64,000 nucleotides of DNA from DAOUKH01 sp965207995 (GTDB lineage: Bacteria > Chloroflexota > Dehalococcoidia > SHYB01), in the NCBI GenBank assembly GCA_965207995.1, contig CBDBNG010000001.1:434001-498000 (forward strand). The letters are read 5' to 3'. The position numbers and the translations under genes are program-made. Position 1 is the first letter of the stretch, and every line of letters starts with the position of its first letter. The notes under the pieces are model-generated. The model saw only the letters and a program-made list of their open reading frames with translations, searched no databases and had not been told where the DNA came from. This document shows, one piece after another, positions 42,379 to 51,955 of this stretch.

Positions 42379-42963
42379 CTATTCCGTTGTTTCGCCGTCA
42401 TCGGAGGCGGACGCTTCCGCCGGCGGCGCGGCAGGCGCCTGGCTCGCTTCCATCTGCTGTCGTATCCCGTCAAGGGCCCTGGCCAAGCCGCTGATGTGGT
42501 AGTTCAGGGCATGGGAGAGGCCGTAGAGCGGGCCGAGCAGGCCGCCCATCACCTTGGTCATCAGCACCGGCTTGGGCGGCAGCAGGGCGAGCTCGCGCAC
42601 CGCGGCCCCGTCGAGCGTCTGGCCGTCGACAATGGCGCCGATCAACTCGACGGGCAGGTCGGCGCTCCTGATCTCCTCGTGGAGCGTCTTGGCGGGATCG
42701 ACGACCTCGCCGTAGCCGAAGGCGATCGCCGTGGGCCCCTGCAGGATGTCGCGCAGGCCGGGCTTGCCGGCGTTGTCGGCGGCGATCGCTGCGAGGTTGT
42801 TCTTCACCACCAGGTATTCGACGGAGGCGGCGCGGAGCTTCCTCCGCAGCTCGTTGACCTGCGCCACGCTGATGCCGTTGTTCCGCGTGGTGACGGCAAC
42901 GGTGCAGCGGGAGAGTCGTTCCTGGATGTGCGCGACTTGCTGGATCTTGCGTTCGGTTGGCAT
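42379..42963 (-). CDS. rplJ: 50S ribosomal protein L10
   Basis: This 194-residue L10 anchors L7/L12 dimers to the ribosome. TERKIQQVAHIQERLSRCTV and ISVAQVNELRRKLRAASVEY are the conserved N-terminal domain. LSHALNYHISGLARALDGIR is the C-terminal helix that binds L7/L12. An Ala/Glu-rich tail follows. The gene lies after rplA with a 224-bp gap that carries a leader hairpin, consistent with autoregulation of rplJL by L10. Confidence 0.97.
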   Translation of the reverse strand: MPTERKIQQVAHIQERLSRCTVAVTTRNNGISVAQVNELRRKLRAASVEYLVVKNNLAAIAADNAGKPGLRDILQGPTAIAFGYGEVVDPAKTLHEEIRSADLPVELIGAIVDGQTLDGAAVRELALLPPKPVLMTKVMGGLLGPLYGLSHALNYHISGLARALDGIRQQMEASQAPAAPPAEASASDDGETTE

Positions 42964-42991
42964 CGCTTACCTCGATGGGTGCTCGGGGGTA

Positions 42992-43023
42992 TCGAAAAGC
43001 CCTGCTCGCGGACGGGCAGGGCT
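42992..43023 (-). promoter_or_regulatory. Ribosomal L10 leader hairpin (possible attenuator)
   Basis: In the rplA-rplJ gap, the minus strand has AGCCCTGC/GCAGGGCT (8 bp, 10-nt loop) followed by TTTTCG. It sits about 30 bp ahead of rplJ. The position fits an L10(L12)4-binding leader or a transcription attenuator of rplJL. Confidence 0.55.
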
Positions 43024-43187
43024 CGCATGCTCGGGGGGCTGTCGGGCGACAGGGACGAGCGTTGGTTGAGCGTTCCTACCTCGGCGGGATTTACGCGCAT
43101 GGGCGACCCGCTGTCTACGGCTTGGGCTCGGCTATGGGGACTGGGGTTGTTTGGGGCGGTCGGCCTCCCTCGAAGCCGGAGATATGG

Positions 43188-43901
43188 CTAGTTCGTGCGC
43201 AGGCTCTGAATCGCGCCGACGTCAAGCTTAATGGGCGGGCCCATCGCCGTGGCCAGCGCAGCGGAGCGGATGTACTGACCCTTGATGCCGGCGGGTCTCG
43301 CCGCGACGATGGCCTCCATCAACGCGGCCAGGTTCTCCTTTAGTTTCTCCTCGTCGAAGCTGACCTTGCCGAAGATGGCGTGGATGACGCCGGTACGGTC
43401 GAGCCGGAACTCCTGGCGGCCCTTCCGGGCCTCCTCGACGGCCCGGGGAATGTCGGCTTCCTGCACGACGGTGCCGGCGCGTGGGTTGGGCATGAGGCCG
43501 CGCCGTCCAAGCACGCGGCCGAGCTTGCCCACCTTGGGCATCATGTCCTGGGTAGCGATGGCGACGTCGAATTCGACCCAGCCGCCTTCGATACGCTTGA
43601 TCGTCTCGTCGTCGCCGATGACGTCGGCGCCGGCCTCCTGGGCGGTGCGGACGCCCTCGCCCTGGGCGAAGACGAGCACGCGCACCTGTTTGCCGAGGCC
43701 GTTGGGCATCATGGCGACGCCCCGGATCTGCTGATCGGCGTGGCGGGGGTCGGCCCCCATGCGCAGGTGAATCTCGACGGACTCGTCGAAGCCCGCGTAA
43801 GAGGCCTTCTTGGCAAGGCCGATGGCCTCGTCGGGCTGGTAGCGCCGGTCAATCTCGATGAGCTTGGCCGCTTCTTGGTACTTCTTTCCGTGCTTCGCCA
43901 T
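43188..43901 (-). CDS. rplA: 50S ribosomal protein L1
   Basis: This 237-residue L1 is the mobile stalk protein near the E site, and in many bacteria also a translational repressor of its own operon. MAKHGKKYQEAAKLIEIDRR, DESVEIHLRMGADPRHADQQ, and the signature around KVGKLGRVLGRRGLMPNPR are all present. The second domain is complete through GPPIKLDVGAI. It follows rplK in the standard order with a 30-bp gap. Confidence 0.98.
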   Translation of the reverse strand: MAKHGKKYQEAAKLIEIDRRYQPDEAIGLAKKASYAGFDESVEIHLRMGADPRHADQQIRGVAMMPNGLGKQVRVLVFAQGEGVRTAQEAGADVIGDDETIKRIEGGWVEFDVAIATQDMMPKVGKLGRVLGRRGLMPNPRAGTVVQEADIPRAVEEARKGRQEFRLDRTGVIHAIFGKVSFDEEKLKENLAALMEAIVAARPAGIKGQYIRSAALATAMGPPIKLDVGAIQSLRTN

Positions 43902-43931
43902 GATTGAACGTGTTCTCTTCCCGTGATCGAG

Positions 43932-44354
43932 CTATTCGACGTCGAGACCCATCGAGCGGGCGGTGCCCTCGATGATCCGCATCGCGCCGTCGATATCGGC
44001 GGCATTCAGGTCCTTCATCTTGAGCTCCGCAATCTCGCGGACCTTGTCCCGGCTCACGACGCCGGCTTTCTCACGGGAGGCCTCTCCGCTGCCCTTCTCG
44101 ACTCCCGCAGCCTTCTTCAGCAGGTCGGCGGCGGGGGAGGTCTTTGTAATGAAGGTGAAGGAACGGTCCTCGAAGATGGTGATCTCAGCGGGCACAACCT
44201 GACCGGCCTGGTTGGCGGTCTTGGCGTTGTACTCCTTGACGAACTGCATGATATTCGCGCCGTGCTGACCCAGCGCAGGCCCAAGCGGCGGCGCGGGAGT
44301 GGCGCCTCCACCGGGGAGCTGCACCTTGACGACGGCGGCGACCTTCTTTGCCAT
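43932..44354 (-). CDS. rplK: 50S ribosomal protein L11
   Basis: This 140-residue L11 has the N-terminal thiostrepton-region motif AAVVKVQLPGGGATPAPPLG and then PALGQHGANIMQFVKEYN. The C-terminal RNA-binding domain includes VSRDKVREIAELKMKDLNAA and ends with the MRIIEGTARSMGLDVE signature. It lies 39 bp after nusG. Confidence 0.98.
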   Translation of the reverse strand: MAKKVAAVVKVQLPGGGATPAPPLGPALGQHGANIMQFVKEYNAKTANQAGQVVPAEITIFEDRSFTFITKTSPAADLLKKAAGVEKGSGEASREKAGVVSRDKVREIAELKMKDLNAADIDGAMRIIEGTARSMGLDVE

Positions 44355-44393
44355 GAGCTTCCTTTGCGCGTCTCTCGCTGGACGGTTCCCGGC

Positions 44394-44939
44394 CTACAGC
44401 TTCTCTATCTGAAGGAAATCGAGTTCAACAGGCGTCTCCCGCCCGAAGAAGGAGAGCAGGACCTTGACCTTGCCCTTCGCCTCGTCGAGCTCGTCGACGA
44501 CGCCGATGAACTCGGAGAAGGGGCCGTCGGTGACCCGCACACTCTGGCCCACCTGATAGCCGACGCGAACACGGGGGGCCTCGGCCTCCATCTGGCGCAG
44601 GATGCCGCGGACTTCCTCTTCCTCAAGCGGAATCGGACGGTTGGCTGAGCCGACGAAGCCGGTGACGCCGGGGGTGTTACGCACCACGTACCAGCTTTCA
44701 TCGTCCACGACCATCTCGACCAAGATGTAGCCGGGGAAGACCTTCCGGGCCACGGTGCGGCGCTGGCCGTCACGGATCTCGATCTCGTCCTCGGTGGGCA
44801 CAACCACGCGGAAGATCTTTTCCTTGACGTCCATGGTGAGGACGCGCTGGTCGAGGTTCTTCTTGACGCGGTCTTCGTAGCCGGAGTACGTGTGAATGAC
44901 GTACCAGCGCGCGCCCGTTTCGGTCTGTTGGTCTACCAC
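44394..44939 (-). CDS. nusG: Transcription termination/antitermination protein NusG
   Basis: This protein of about 181 residues has the NGN domain (RWYVIHTYSGYEDRVKKNLD through VFPGYILVEM and VRNTPGVTGFVGSANRP) and a C-terminal KOW motif (VTDGPFSEFIGVVDELDEAK). The start was set at the GTG directly before VDQQTETGARWY. The 26 upstream codons of the open frame overlap the secE end and are not conserved. NusG binds RNA polymerase and couples transcription to translation or Rho. Confidence 0.96.
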   Translation of the reverse strand: MVDQQTETGARWYVIHTYSGYEDRVKKNLDQRVLTMDVKEKIFRVVVPTEDEIEIRDGQRRTVARKVFPGYILVEMVVDDESWYVVRNTPGVTGFVGSANRPIPLEEEEVRGILRQMEAEAPRVRVGYQVGQSVRVTDGPFSEFIGVVDELDEAKGKVKVLLSFFGRETPVELDFLQIEKL

Positions 44940-44982
44940 GGCGGTCTCTTTTCCGGCTTCGTTTTGGCTACCGATAGGACTT

Positions 44983-45210
44983 TTACAGAATGAACTGGAT
45001 GAGATTCGAGAAGCCAAAGTCGATCACGCCGAGGGCGATCCCGATCGAAATCGAGATCACCAGCACCATCACCGTGAGCCGCGTCGCCTCCTCCTGGCTC
45101 GGCCAGACGACCTTCCGCAACTCCGAAATGACCTCGCCGACGAAGCCTCCCCGGAACCGGGTCTGCCTCCCCAATATGGGTCGGCCGGTGGCGGTGCGGC
45201 GGGTAGCCAC
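44983..45210 (-). CDS. secE: Preprotein translocase subunit SecE
   Basis: This 75-residue SecE has the conserved amphipathic stretch VGEVISELRKVVWPSQEEAT, followed by one transmembrane helix (VMVLVISISIGIALGVIDFG). It stabilises SecY in the protein-conducting channel. The start is a GTG three bases after the rpmG stop, and nusG follows, the standard order. Confidence 0.95.
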   Translation of the reverse strand: MATRRTATGRPILGRQTRFRGGFVGEVISELRKVVWPSQEEATRLTVMVLVISISIGIALGVIDFGFSNLIQFIL

Positions 45211-45213
45211 GAG

Positions 45214-45381
45214 CTAACGCACCTCTCTGTGCAGCGCGTGCTTGCGGCAGCGCCGGCAGAACTTATTGAGCTCGATCCGGTTCGGATCGTTGCGCCGGTT
45301 CTTCTCCGTCAGGTAGGTGCGCTCACGGCAGTCCGTGCACGCCAGGGTGACGCCGATGCGGTTGTCGCCTTTCTTCGCCAT
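45214..45381 (-). CDS. rpmG: 50S ribosomal protein L33
   Basis: This 55-residue gene lies between tuf and secE. It reads MAKKGDNRIGVTLACTDCRE, then RTYLTEKNRRNDPNRIELNK and FCRRCRKHALHREVR. The two CxxC pairs (CTDC and CRRC) make it a zinc-binding form of L33. ATG at 45381 and TAG at 45214-45216 leave 6 bp to the tuf stop and 3 bp to the secE start. Confidence 0.96.
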   Translation of the reverse strand: MAKKGDNRIGVTLACTDCRERTYLTEKNRRNDPNRIELNKFCRRCRKHALHREVR

Positions 45382-45387
45382 GAGGGA

Positions 45388-46593
<1,206 letters not shown>

Positions 46594-46612
46594 GGTAGTC
46601 TCTCCTTCTTTG

Positions 46613-46688
46613 TGGAGCCCAGAACCAGACTCGAACTGGTGACCTCGTTCTTACCAAGAACGTGCTCTACCACCTGAGCTATCTGGGC
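46613..46688 (-). tRNA. tRNA-Thr (anticodon GGT)
   Basis: The minus strand gives acceptor stem GCCCAGA/TCTGGGC, D stem GCTC/GAGC, and anticodon stem CGTTC/GAACG with loop TTGGTAA (anticodon GGT). The T arm is ACCAG-TTCGAGT-CTGGT. The discriminator is T and CCA is encoded. It lies 19 bp upstream of tuf. Confidence 0.97.
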
Positions 46689-46769
46689 ATGTAAATCTCG
46701 CGGGCCTTCGCCCGGTGGTTCCGTTGGTGTGTGCCGTCCTGCGTGTGCGTTCGCGTGCTCCGTTTTCCT

Positions 46770-46854
46770 GGTGCAGGGGGCAGGATTCGAACCTGCGAAG
46801 CCGTTCGGCACCAGATTTACAGTCTGGCGGTTTTAACCACTCACCCACCCCTGC
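46770..46854 (-). tRNA. tRNA-Tyr (anticodon GTA)
   Basis: The minus strand gives acceptor stem GCAGGGG/CCCCTGC and anticodon stem CCAGA/TCTGG around a loop with GTA. It has the long variable arm (GCCGAACGGC) expected of bacterial tRNA-Tyr, a T arm GCAGG-TTCGAAT-CCTGC, and an encoded CCA. Confidence 0.96.
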
Positions 46855-46971
46855 AAGAGGGTGGCGCACGCTTTTCATCCGTTCGATTCGCGGCATTCTA
46901 AGCCGACGCCAATAACAGATTATATCGAGTGTTCTGAAGACCGTAAAGGTCTGCCGTGCACGGCCGGGGGT

Positions 46972-47047
46972 TGGAGCCCGAGAGAGGACTCGAACCTCCA
47001 ACCGCCCGATTACAAGTCGGGTGCGCTACCAGTTGCGCCACTCGGGC
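46972..47047 (-). tRNA. tRNA-Thr (anticodon TGT)
   Basis: The minus strand gives acceptor stem GCCCGAG/CTCGGGC, D stem GCGC/GCGC, and anticodon stem CCCGA/TCGGG with loop CTTGTAA (anticodon TGT). The T arm is GGAGG-TTCGAGT-CCTCT. The discriminator is T and CCA is encoded. It is the first of three tRNAs ahead of tuf. Confidence 0.96.
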
Positions 47048-47191
47048 TTGGGGCCGGTCCGTCCTTGCCGGCGGAGCATGCCGCCCATCGACGCGCCGCC
47101 AACAGAAGCGGCGCAGGTCCATTCAACGCACATTCATTATAGGCAGTTCAAAACTGCGGGTCAAACGACGGCCGTCGGCGGAAACGGGCGG

Positions 47192-48910
47192 CTAGCCTGT
47201 GTAGCGGTAGGCGCTGCTGCGCATCAGCTTGCCGGGAAGCGCGCCGGTGTGCCGTCCGTCCTCGAACACCGGCTCGCCGTTGACGATGAGGTGGTCGTAG
47301 CCCTCGGCCCGGTTCCCGAGACGGCTCTGGCCGCCGGGGAAGTCGTCGAAGCGCTCTGTCGGGAGCCACTTCAGCCGGTCGAGGTCGAAGATGACCACGT
47401 CTGCGGCCATGCCCTCACGCAGGAGGCCCTTGTCGCTGATGCCGTAGATGGAGGCCGGCATGAAGGTGAGCCGGCGCACCGCCTCTTCGAGCGAGAGGAT
47501 GCCCTCATCCCGCACCCAGTGGCTGAGGATGAAGCTGGAGAAGTAGCTGCCGCTGAGCCGGTCGGTGTGGGCGCCGGCGTCGGAGATGCCCGCGAGGGCG
47601 AACCGGCTGTTCAGAATCTCCTCGACGGCGTTCAGGTCGCCGTTACGGATGCCGATGTAGGCCCACTCCGTGTTTAGGTCTTCAGACAAGGCGATGTCGA
47701 GCATGACGTCGGCGAGATGGTCGCCGTTGCGGGCGATCTCGCCAAGGAACTTACCCTCGTGCTCGGCGTACTTGCCGGTGGCGCTCCGGACAAGCGCGAT
47801 GTTGCCCAAACGCCGGAACCACTGCAGTTTGGGCTCGACCGCGTCGTACTCCTCCTTGAGTTTGGCGCGGACGGCGGGGTCGGCGATCATCTCCTTCTTC
47901 CGCTCGTCGGTCTGGGAGAGCATCGCCTTCCATTCGGGGAAGTAGCGCTCGAAGCCGGCGGTCGACTTGAGGTTGAAGAAGGCGTCGAGGCGCTGCATCC
48001 GCGCCACGGCGTAAACCTGCGCCCCCTCCTTCGCGGCGCGCTCCATGTACTCGATCTGCGCGCGCCACGCCGTGGGCCGGTCCCAGGTATGGGAGAGCTC
48101 GTTCCAGTTGACGGGACGGCCGCTCTCCAACGAGAGGGCGGTCATAAGCTCCTGATCGGTCTCGCTGAACTTGTCCTCGCCCATCACCGCGGTCTCGGTG
48201 ATGATCTCGATGCTGCCGACGTGGAAGTCGCGGAGCACCGACCCAAGCTCGATGACCTCTTCATGCGTGGCGAGGCGGCTCGGGACGGGCTCGCCCTCCC
48301 AGCCGAAGTGTGTAGGCGACAGGGAGGTGGTGAAGCCGAAGGCGCCGTGGCCCATGGCGTCGTGGACGATCCCCTTCATCTCCTCGATTTCGGCGCCGGA
48401 GCTGGGCCGCTGGTCGGCGTCGGGGCCGATGACGAAGCGGCGGAGTGCCGAGTGGCCGACCATGGCGCCGATGTTCACGCCCTTCGGAAGCGCGTCGACG
48501 ACGTCGAGGTACTCGGGGAAGGAACGCCATTGCCAGTCGATGCCGGCGTTCAGGGCGTCGATGTTCATACCCTCGACCTTGGCGAACATCCGCGTAACGA
48601 AGTCGCGGTCGCTGGGGTTGCACGGGGCGAGCGTGAAGCCGCAGTTGCCCATGACCACCGTCGTGACGCCGTGCCAGGGCGAGCAGGTGACGAGGGGGTC
48701 CCAGAGCACCTGCGCGTCGTAGTGAGTGTGGACGTCGATGAAGCCGGGGGCGACGTAGCGGCCCTCGGCGTCGATGACCTTCGCCCCGTTGGGCGAGATG
48801 CGCCCCTTCTCAACGATTTTGCCGTCCTTGATGGCAATGTCCGCACGGTGGCGGGGCATTCCGGAACCGTCGACAACCATGCCGTTCTTGATTACGAGGT
48901 CGTAGGACAT
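47192..48910 (-). CDS. N-acyl-D-amino-acid deacylase/D-aminoacylase-type amidohydrolase
   Basis: This protein of about 572 residues belongs to amidohydrolase family 3. It begins MSYDLVIKNGMVVDGSGMPR, with the metal motif FIDVHTHYDAQVLWDP (HxH). GVTTVVMGNCGFTLAPC is the typical D-aminoacylase segment containing the Cys ligand. The C-terminal GISDAGAHTDRLSGSYF and GMAADVVIFDLDRL are also standard. The start is the ATG behind GGAGG; the seven extra upstream codons include that site. Substrates are N-acylated D-amino acids or related amides by family inference. Confidence 0.9.
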   Translation of the reverse strand: MSYDLVIKNGMVVDGSGMPRHRADIAIKDGKIVEKGRISPNGAKVIDAEGRYVAPGFIDVHTHYDAQVLWDPLVTCSPWHGVTTVVMGNCGFTLAPCNPSDRDFVTRMFAKVEGMNIDALNAGIDWQWRSFPEYLDVVDALPKGVNIGAMVGHSALRRFVIGPDADQRPSSGAEIEEMKGIVHDAMGHGAFGFTTSLSPTHFGWEGEPVPSRLATHEEVIELGSVLRDFHVGSIEIITETAVMGEDKFSETDQELMTALSLESGRPVNWNELSHTWDRPTAWRAQIEYMERAAKEGAQVYAVARMQRLDAFFNLKSTAGFERYFPEWKAMLSQTDERKKEMIADPAVRAKLKEEYDAVEPKLQWFRRLGNIALVRSATGKYAEHEGKFLGEIARNGDHLADVMLDIALSEDLNTEWAYIGIRNGDLNAVEEILNSRFALAGISDAGAHTDRLSGSYFSSFILSHWVRDEGILSLEEAVRRLTFMPASIYGISDKGLLREGMAADVVIFDLDRLKWLPTERFDDFPGGQSRLGNRAEGYDHLIVNGEPVFEDGRHTGALPGKLMRSSAYRYTG

Positions 48911-49030
48911 CTCTCGAACCTCCAGGGGCAAGCCGCTCGAGCGCGGGGGGCGTCGTTTCGGTAGACAGAGTCTGCGGCGAGCATAGGCAGGCCATTAATC
49001 GGGTGTCAAGCAGACGTAGCCCCATCCCTC

Positions 49031-49423
49031 CTACAAACCCCGCGCGTCAAAGACCGCCTTGGCCGCGCCGTAAGCGTTCACGCTGTTGGGCACGCCACAG
49101 TAGAAGGCGAGCTGCGAAATGACCTCGACGATCTCTTCCTTGCTCCAGCCCACGTTCAGAGCGTTCCCAATCCAGTTTTCGAGATAGCGCCCTCCGTCGG
49201 TGGCGATGAGGGCCGCGACGGTGCAGATCGCCCGCGTCTTGATGTCGAGCTGGGGCCGTCCGTAGACACCGCCCTGGATGACGGTGAGCATCATGTCGGA
49301 GACGTCGGGCGCCAAGTCGGCGCCGGCGCTGCCGCCGGAGCCGCCGAGCGGCCGGCCGCCATCGGGGTGAAGCATCGATTGCACCTCCACCCGCCGCTTC
49401 TCCATCGCCTCGTACCGGTCCAT
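49031..49423 (-). CDS. Carboxymuconolactone decarboxylase-like (AhpD-fold) protein 2
   Basis: This 130-residue CMD-fold protein contains KTRAICTVAALIATDGGRYL and IGNALNVGWSKEEIVEVISQ, followed by YCGVPNSVNAYGAAKAVFDA. Its start is set by AAGGAGG ahead of ATGGACCGG; ten more codons are open upstream. The single Cys in AICTVA is not a CxxC. It is a distant paralogue of 16545-16883. It is divergent from amt and its function is unknown. Confidence 0.87.
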   Translation of the reverse strand: MDRYEAMEKRRVEVQSMLHPDGGRPLGGSGGSAGADLAPDVSDMMLTVIQGGVYGRPQLDIKTRAICTVAALIATDGGRYLENWIGNALNVGWSKEEIVEVISQLAFYCGVPNSVNAYGAAKAVFDARGL

Positions 49424-49576
49424 CGTGCACCTCCTTGCATTTGCTGTCGTCATGGTAACGGCGCGCCGGGAAGGCGGTTATGTTCCGTTAACACGGCTGT
49501 AATGATTCCGCAATCAATCGGTAACGCAACGTTCCTACGATGTCCCGCAGACCGGAGCAGGGAAGGAGGATCTTCC

Positions 49577-50800
49577 ATGATCGATAGTGGCGACACCGCA
49601 TTTATTTTGCTGGCGTCTGCCCTGGTGCTCCTGATGACGCCGGGGCTCGCCTTCTTCTACGGCGGCCTCGTGCGGCGGAAGAGCGTCGTGGGCGTGATCA
49701 TGCACAGCTTCATGGCGATGGGGATCGTGGGGGTCGTCTGGGTGGTCTGGGGCTATACGCTGGCCTTCGGACCCGACCAGGGCGACTTCATCGGCAACTT
49801 CAAGTACTTCGCGTTCAGCGGCGTTTCGTTCTCTGAACCGCTCGACGGGCAAACGATTCCGCATGCGCTCTTCGCCGTCTTCCAGGGAATGTTCGCGATC
49901 ATCACCCCGGCCCTGATCACCGGGGCATTCGCCGAACGAATGAAGTTCAGCGCTTACGTGATCTTCACGATCCTGTGGGTGACGATCGTCTACGCGCCGA
50001 TGGCGCACTGGGTCTGGGGCGGCGGCTGGCTCGGCGGCTGGGGCGTCCTCGACTTCGCGGGCGGCGCCGTGGTCCACATGAACTCGGGCATCGCGGCCCT
50101 CGCGGCGGCGATCATCATCGGCCGGCGCCTGCGGCACGGCGAGGAGCCGATGGACTCGCACAACGTGCCGTTCGTGATGCTAGGGGCCGGACTCCTTTGG
50201 TTCGGCTGGTTCGGATTCAACGCGGGCAGCGCCCTTGCCGCCGACGGCGGCGGCGCGGCGACCATGGCCTTCGTGGTGACCAACACCGCGGCGGCCGCGG
50301 GCGCGGTAACCTGGATGCTGCTCTCCCACGTCACGTCGGGCAAGTACAGCGCGATCGGCGCGGCCTCCGGCGCGGTGGCCGGCCTTGTCGCCATCACCCC
50401 CGCCGCGGGGTTCGTCGGCGCGCCCGCTTCGATCCTCATCGGGGCCGGCGCCGGCGCCTTCTGCTTCGCGACGGTGTTCTTGATCCGCAACAGGTTCAGG
50501 ATCGACGACGCGCTCGACGTCTTCGCGGTGCACGGCATCGGCGGAACGTGGGGCGCCCTCGCCACCGGCCTCTTCGCCGGCATGGGCACCATGGGCGTGT
50601 TCGCTCTCGAAGAGGGCCGCGGCGAAGTCATCGGCAAGCAGGTCGTCAGCATCCTGGTGACCTGGGGCTGGAGCTTCGCGGTCACGTCGGCAATCCTCTT
50701 GCTCCTGAAGTATACGATTGGGTTACGGGTCGACACGGACACGGAGGAGCAAGGGCTCGACGTGGCCGAGCATGGGGAAGAGGCATACCCGGGCTTCTAG
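49577..50800 (+). CDS. amt: Ammonium transporter
   Basis: This 407-residue Amt/MEP/Rh-family channel has about 11 TM segments. It starts MIDSGDTAFILLASALVLLM behind a strong GGAAGGAGG site. The signature region GLLWFGWFGFNAGSALAADG, the pore helix YAPMAHWVWGGGWLGGWGVL, and the two pore His positions (in DFAGGAVVHMNSG and DVFAVHGIGGTWGALATG) are present. It conducts ammonia/ammonium at low concentrations. The P-II gene follows 78 bp downstream, the normal amtB-glnK partnership. Confidence 0.97.
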   Translation: MIDSGDTAFILLASALVLLMTPGLAFFYGGLVRRKSVVGVIMHSFMAMGIVGVVWVVWGYTLAFGPDQGDFIGNFKYFAFSGVSFSEPLDGQTIPHALFAVFQGMFAIITPALITGAFAERMKFSAYVIFTILWVTIVYAPMAHWVWGGGWLGGWGVLDFAGGAVVHMNSGIAALAAAIIIGRRLRHGEEPMDSHNVPFVMLGAGLLWFGWFGFNAGSALAADGGGAATMAFVVTNTAAAAGAVTWMLLSHVTSGKYSAIGAASGAVAGLVAITPAAGFVGAPASILIGAGAGAFCFATVFLIRNRFRIDDALDVFAVHGIGGTWGALATGLFAGMGTMGVFALEEGRGEVIGKQVVSILVTWGWSFAVTSAILLLLKYTIGLRVDTDTEEQGLDVAEHGEEAYPGF

Positions 50801-50878
50801 GTAGGGCATAGGGCCGGCGGACCGGAGCGCCCGGCTCCGGGTCCGCCGGCGAAGGCCCACGCCCAAGGGAGGAATACC

Positions 50879-51220
50879 ATGAACAAAGTCGAAGCAATCA
50901 TCCGGCCCGAGCGTATCGGCCTTGTGACGGAGGCGCTGGCGCAGGCTGGGTTCATCGGACTCAACGTGGTGGAAGTCCGTGGACGCGGCGTCCAGAAGGG
51001 CGTCCAGCACGTCGGCCGGGGCGGCATCAACATCACCATCGACATGCTGCCCAAGTCGAAGCTGGAGATCGTCGTCAAGGACGCGGACACCCAGCCCGTG
51101 ATCGACATCATCAACGAGCATGCCAGCACGGGGAACGTGGGCGACGGCAAGATATTCGTCTTGCCCGTCTCCGCCGCCATCCGCGTGCGTACCGGCGAGA
51201 AGGACGAAGCGGCGCTCTAA
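50879..51220 (+). CDS. glnB: P-II family nitrogen regulator
   Basis: This 113-residue trimeric P-II protein has KVEAIIRPERIGLVTEALAQ, the T-loop region VRGRGVQKGVQHVGRGGINI, the B-loop region STGNVGDGKIFVLPV, and IRVRTGEKDEAAL. The T-loop has no Tyr, so control by Tyr51 uridylylation is not possible. Regulation would be through ATP/ADP/2-oxoglutarate binding alone or another modification. Location directly behind amt points to gating of that transporter (GlnK role). A clear ribosome-binding site (GGGAGGAATACC) sets the start, and an intrinsic terminator follows. Confidence 0.95.
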   Translation: MNKVEAIIRPERIGLVTEALAQAGFIGLNVVEVRGRGVQKGVQHVGRGGINITIDMLPKSKLEIVVKDADTQPVIDIINEHASTGNVGDGKIFVLPVSAAIRVRTGEKDEAAL

Positions 51221-51243
51221 ACAAGCGCGCTCGGTAGGTCAAG

Positions 51244-51283
51244 AAGGGGCCTGGGCGGCGATGCACCCGTCCGGGCCCCTTTT
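51244..51283 (+). terminator. Intrinsic terminator after glnB
   Basis: AAGGGGCC and GGCCCCTT form an outer stem around a GC-rich loop region, and the stem runs into TTTT. It is 23 bp after the glnB stop and 13 bp before the GNAT gene. Confidence 0.75.
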
Positions 51284-51295
51284 GATTGGGGGCCT

Positions 51296-51904
51296 ATGGG
51301 TACGGAGATCAGACTCGCAAATGCGTCGGATGCCCAACAAATGTTGGCGATTTACGCGCCAATAGTTCGCGAGACGACGATTACTTTTGAGGAGGAAGTC
51401 CCATCCGTAGCAGAGTTCCAGGAGCGAATTCGCTCCGTCTTGGAACATCTGCCTTGGTTCGTATGCGATCACGACGGCGCGGCGGCGGGCTACGCCTACG
51501 CCAGCCCCTTCAAGGCCCGGCCGGGATATCGGTGGTCCTGCGAAGTCACGGTGTACGTCCATCCGGGCCATCGCAGGCGGAACGTCGGGCGTGCCCTCTA
51601 CACTTCACTCCTCCGTGCTCTGGCAGCCCAAGGCTACTGCGTAGCAGTTGCCGTCATCACGCTGCCGAATCCCGCCAGCATCGCCCTTCACGAGTCGATG
51701 GGCTTCCAACGCATGGGGACTTACCAAGGAGTGGGCTACAAGCTTGGGCAATGGCTCGACGACGGGGTCTGGCAACGAAAACTCTCGCCCAAGCTGGCCG
51801 AGCCGGAACCCCCCACACCGTTCCATGAAGTCGTCGGTACGGCCGAATGGGATGACGCACTGAAGGCCGGCACCGCCTGTCTGAAGTTGCCGTTCCAACT
51901 GTGA
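51296..51904 (+). CDS. GNAT family N-acetyltransferase (phosphinothricin acetyltransferase-like)
   Basis: This 202-residue GNAT enzyme starts TEIRLANASDAQQMLAIYAP. SCEVTVYVHPGHRRRNVGRA carries the acetyl-CoA-binding R/Q-x-x-G-x-G/A loop (motif A), and LPNPASIALHESMGFQRMGT is the conserved later helix. This layout fits the PAT/YwnH group, which acetylates phosphinothricin, methionine sulfoximine or other small amines. About 30 C-terminal residues extend beyond the core. The natural substrate is unknown. Confidence 0.9.
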   Translation: MGTEIRLANASDAQQMLAIYAPIVRETTITFEEEVPSVAEFQERIRSVLEHLPWFVCDHDGAAAGYAYASPFKARPGYRWSCEVTVYVHPGHRRRNVGRALYTSLLRALAAQGYCVAVAVITLPNPASIALHESMGFQRMGTYQGVGYKLGQWLDDGVWQRKLSPKLAEPEPPTPFHEVVGTAEWDDALKAGTACLKLPFQL

Positions 51905-51955
51905 GCTAGCGAGTGGAGTGCTCGCGCGTCTCTTGATAGCCCCTTCCCCGTCAGA

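Noticed and set aside
46613..47047. tRNA cluster as an integration site for a mobile element
   Set aside because: All three tRNAs are intact with encoded CCA, no tRNA 3'-end duplication is seen nearby, and the genes that follow are core translation genes.
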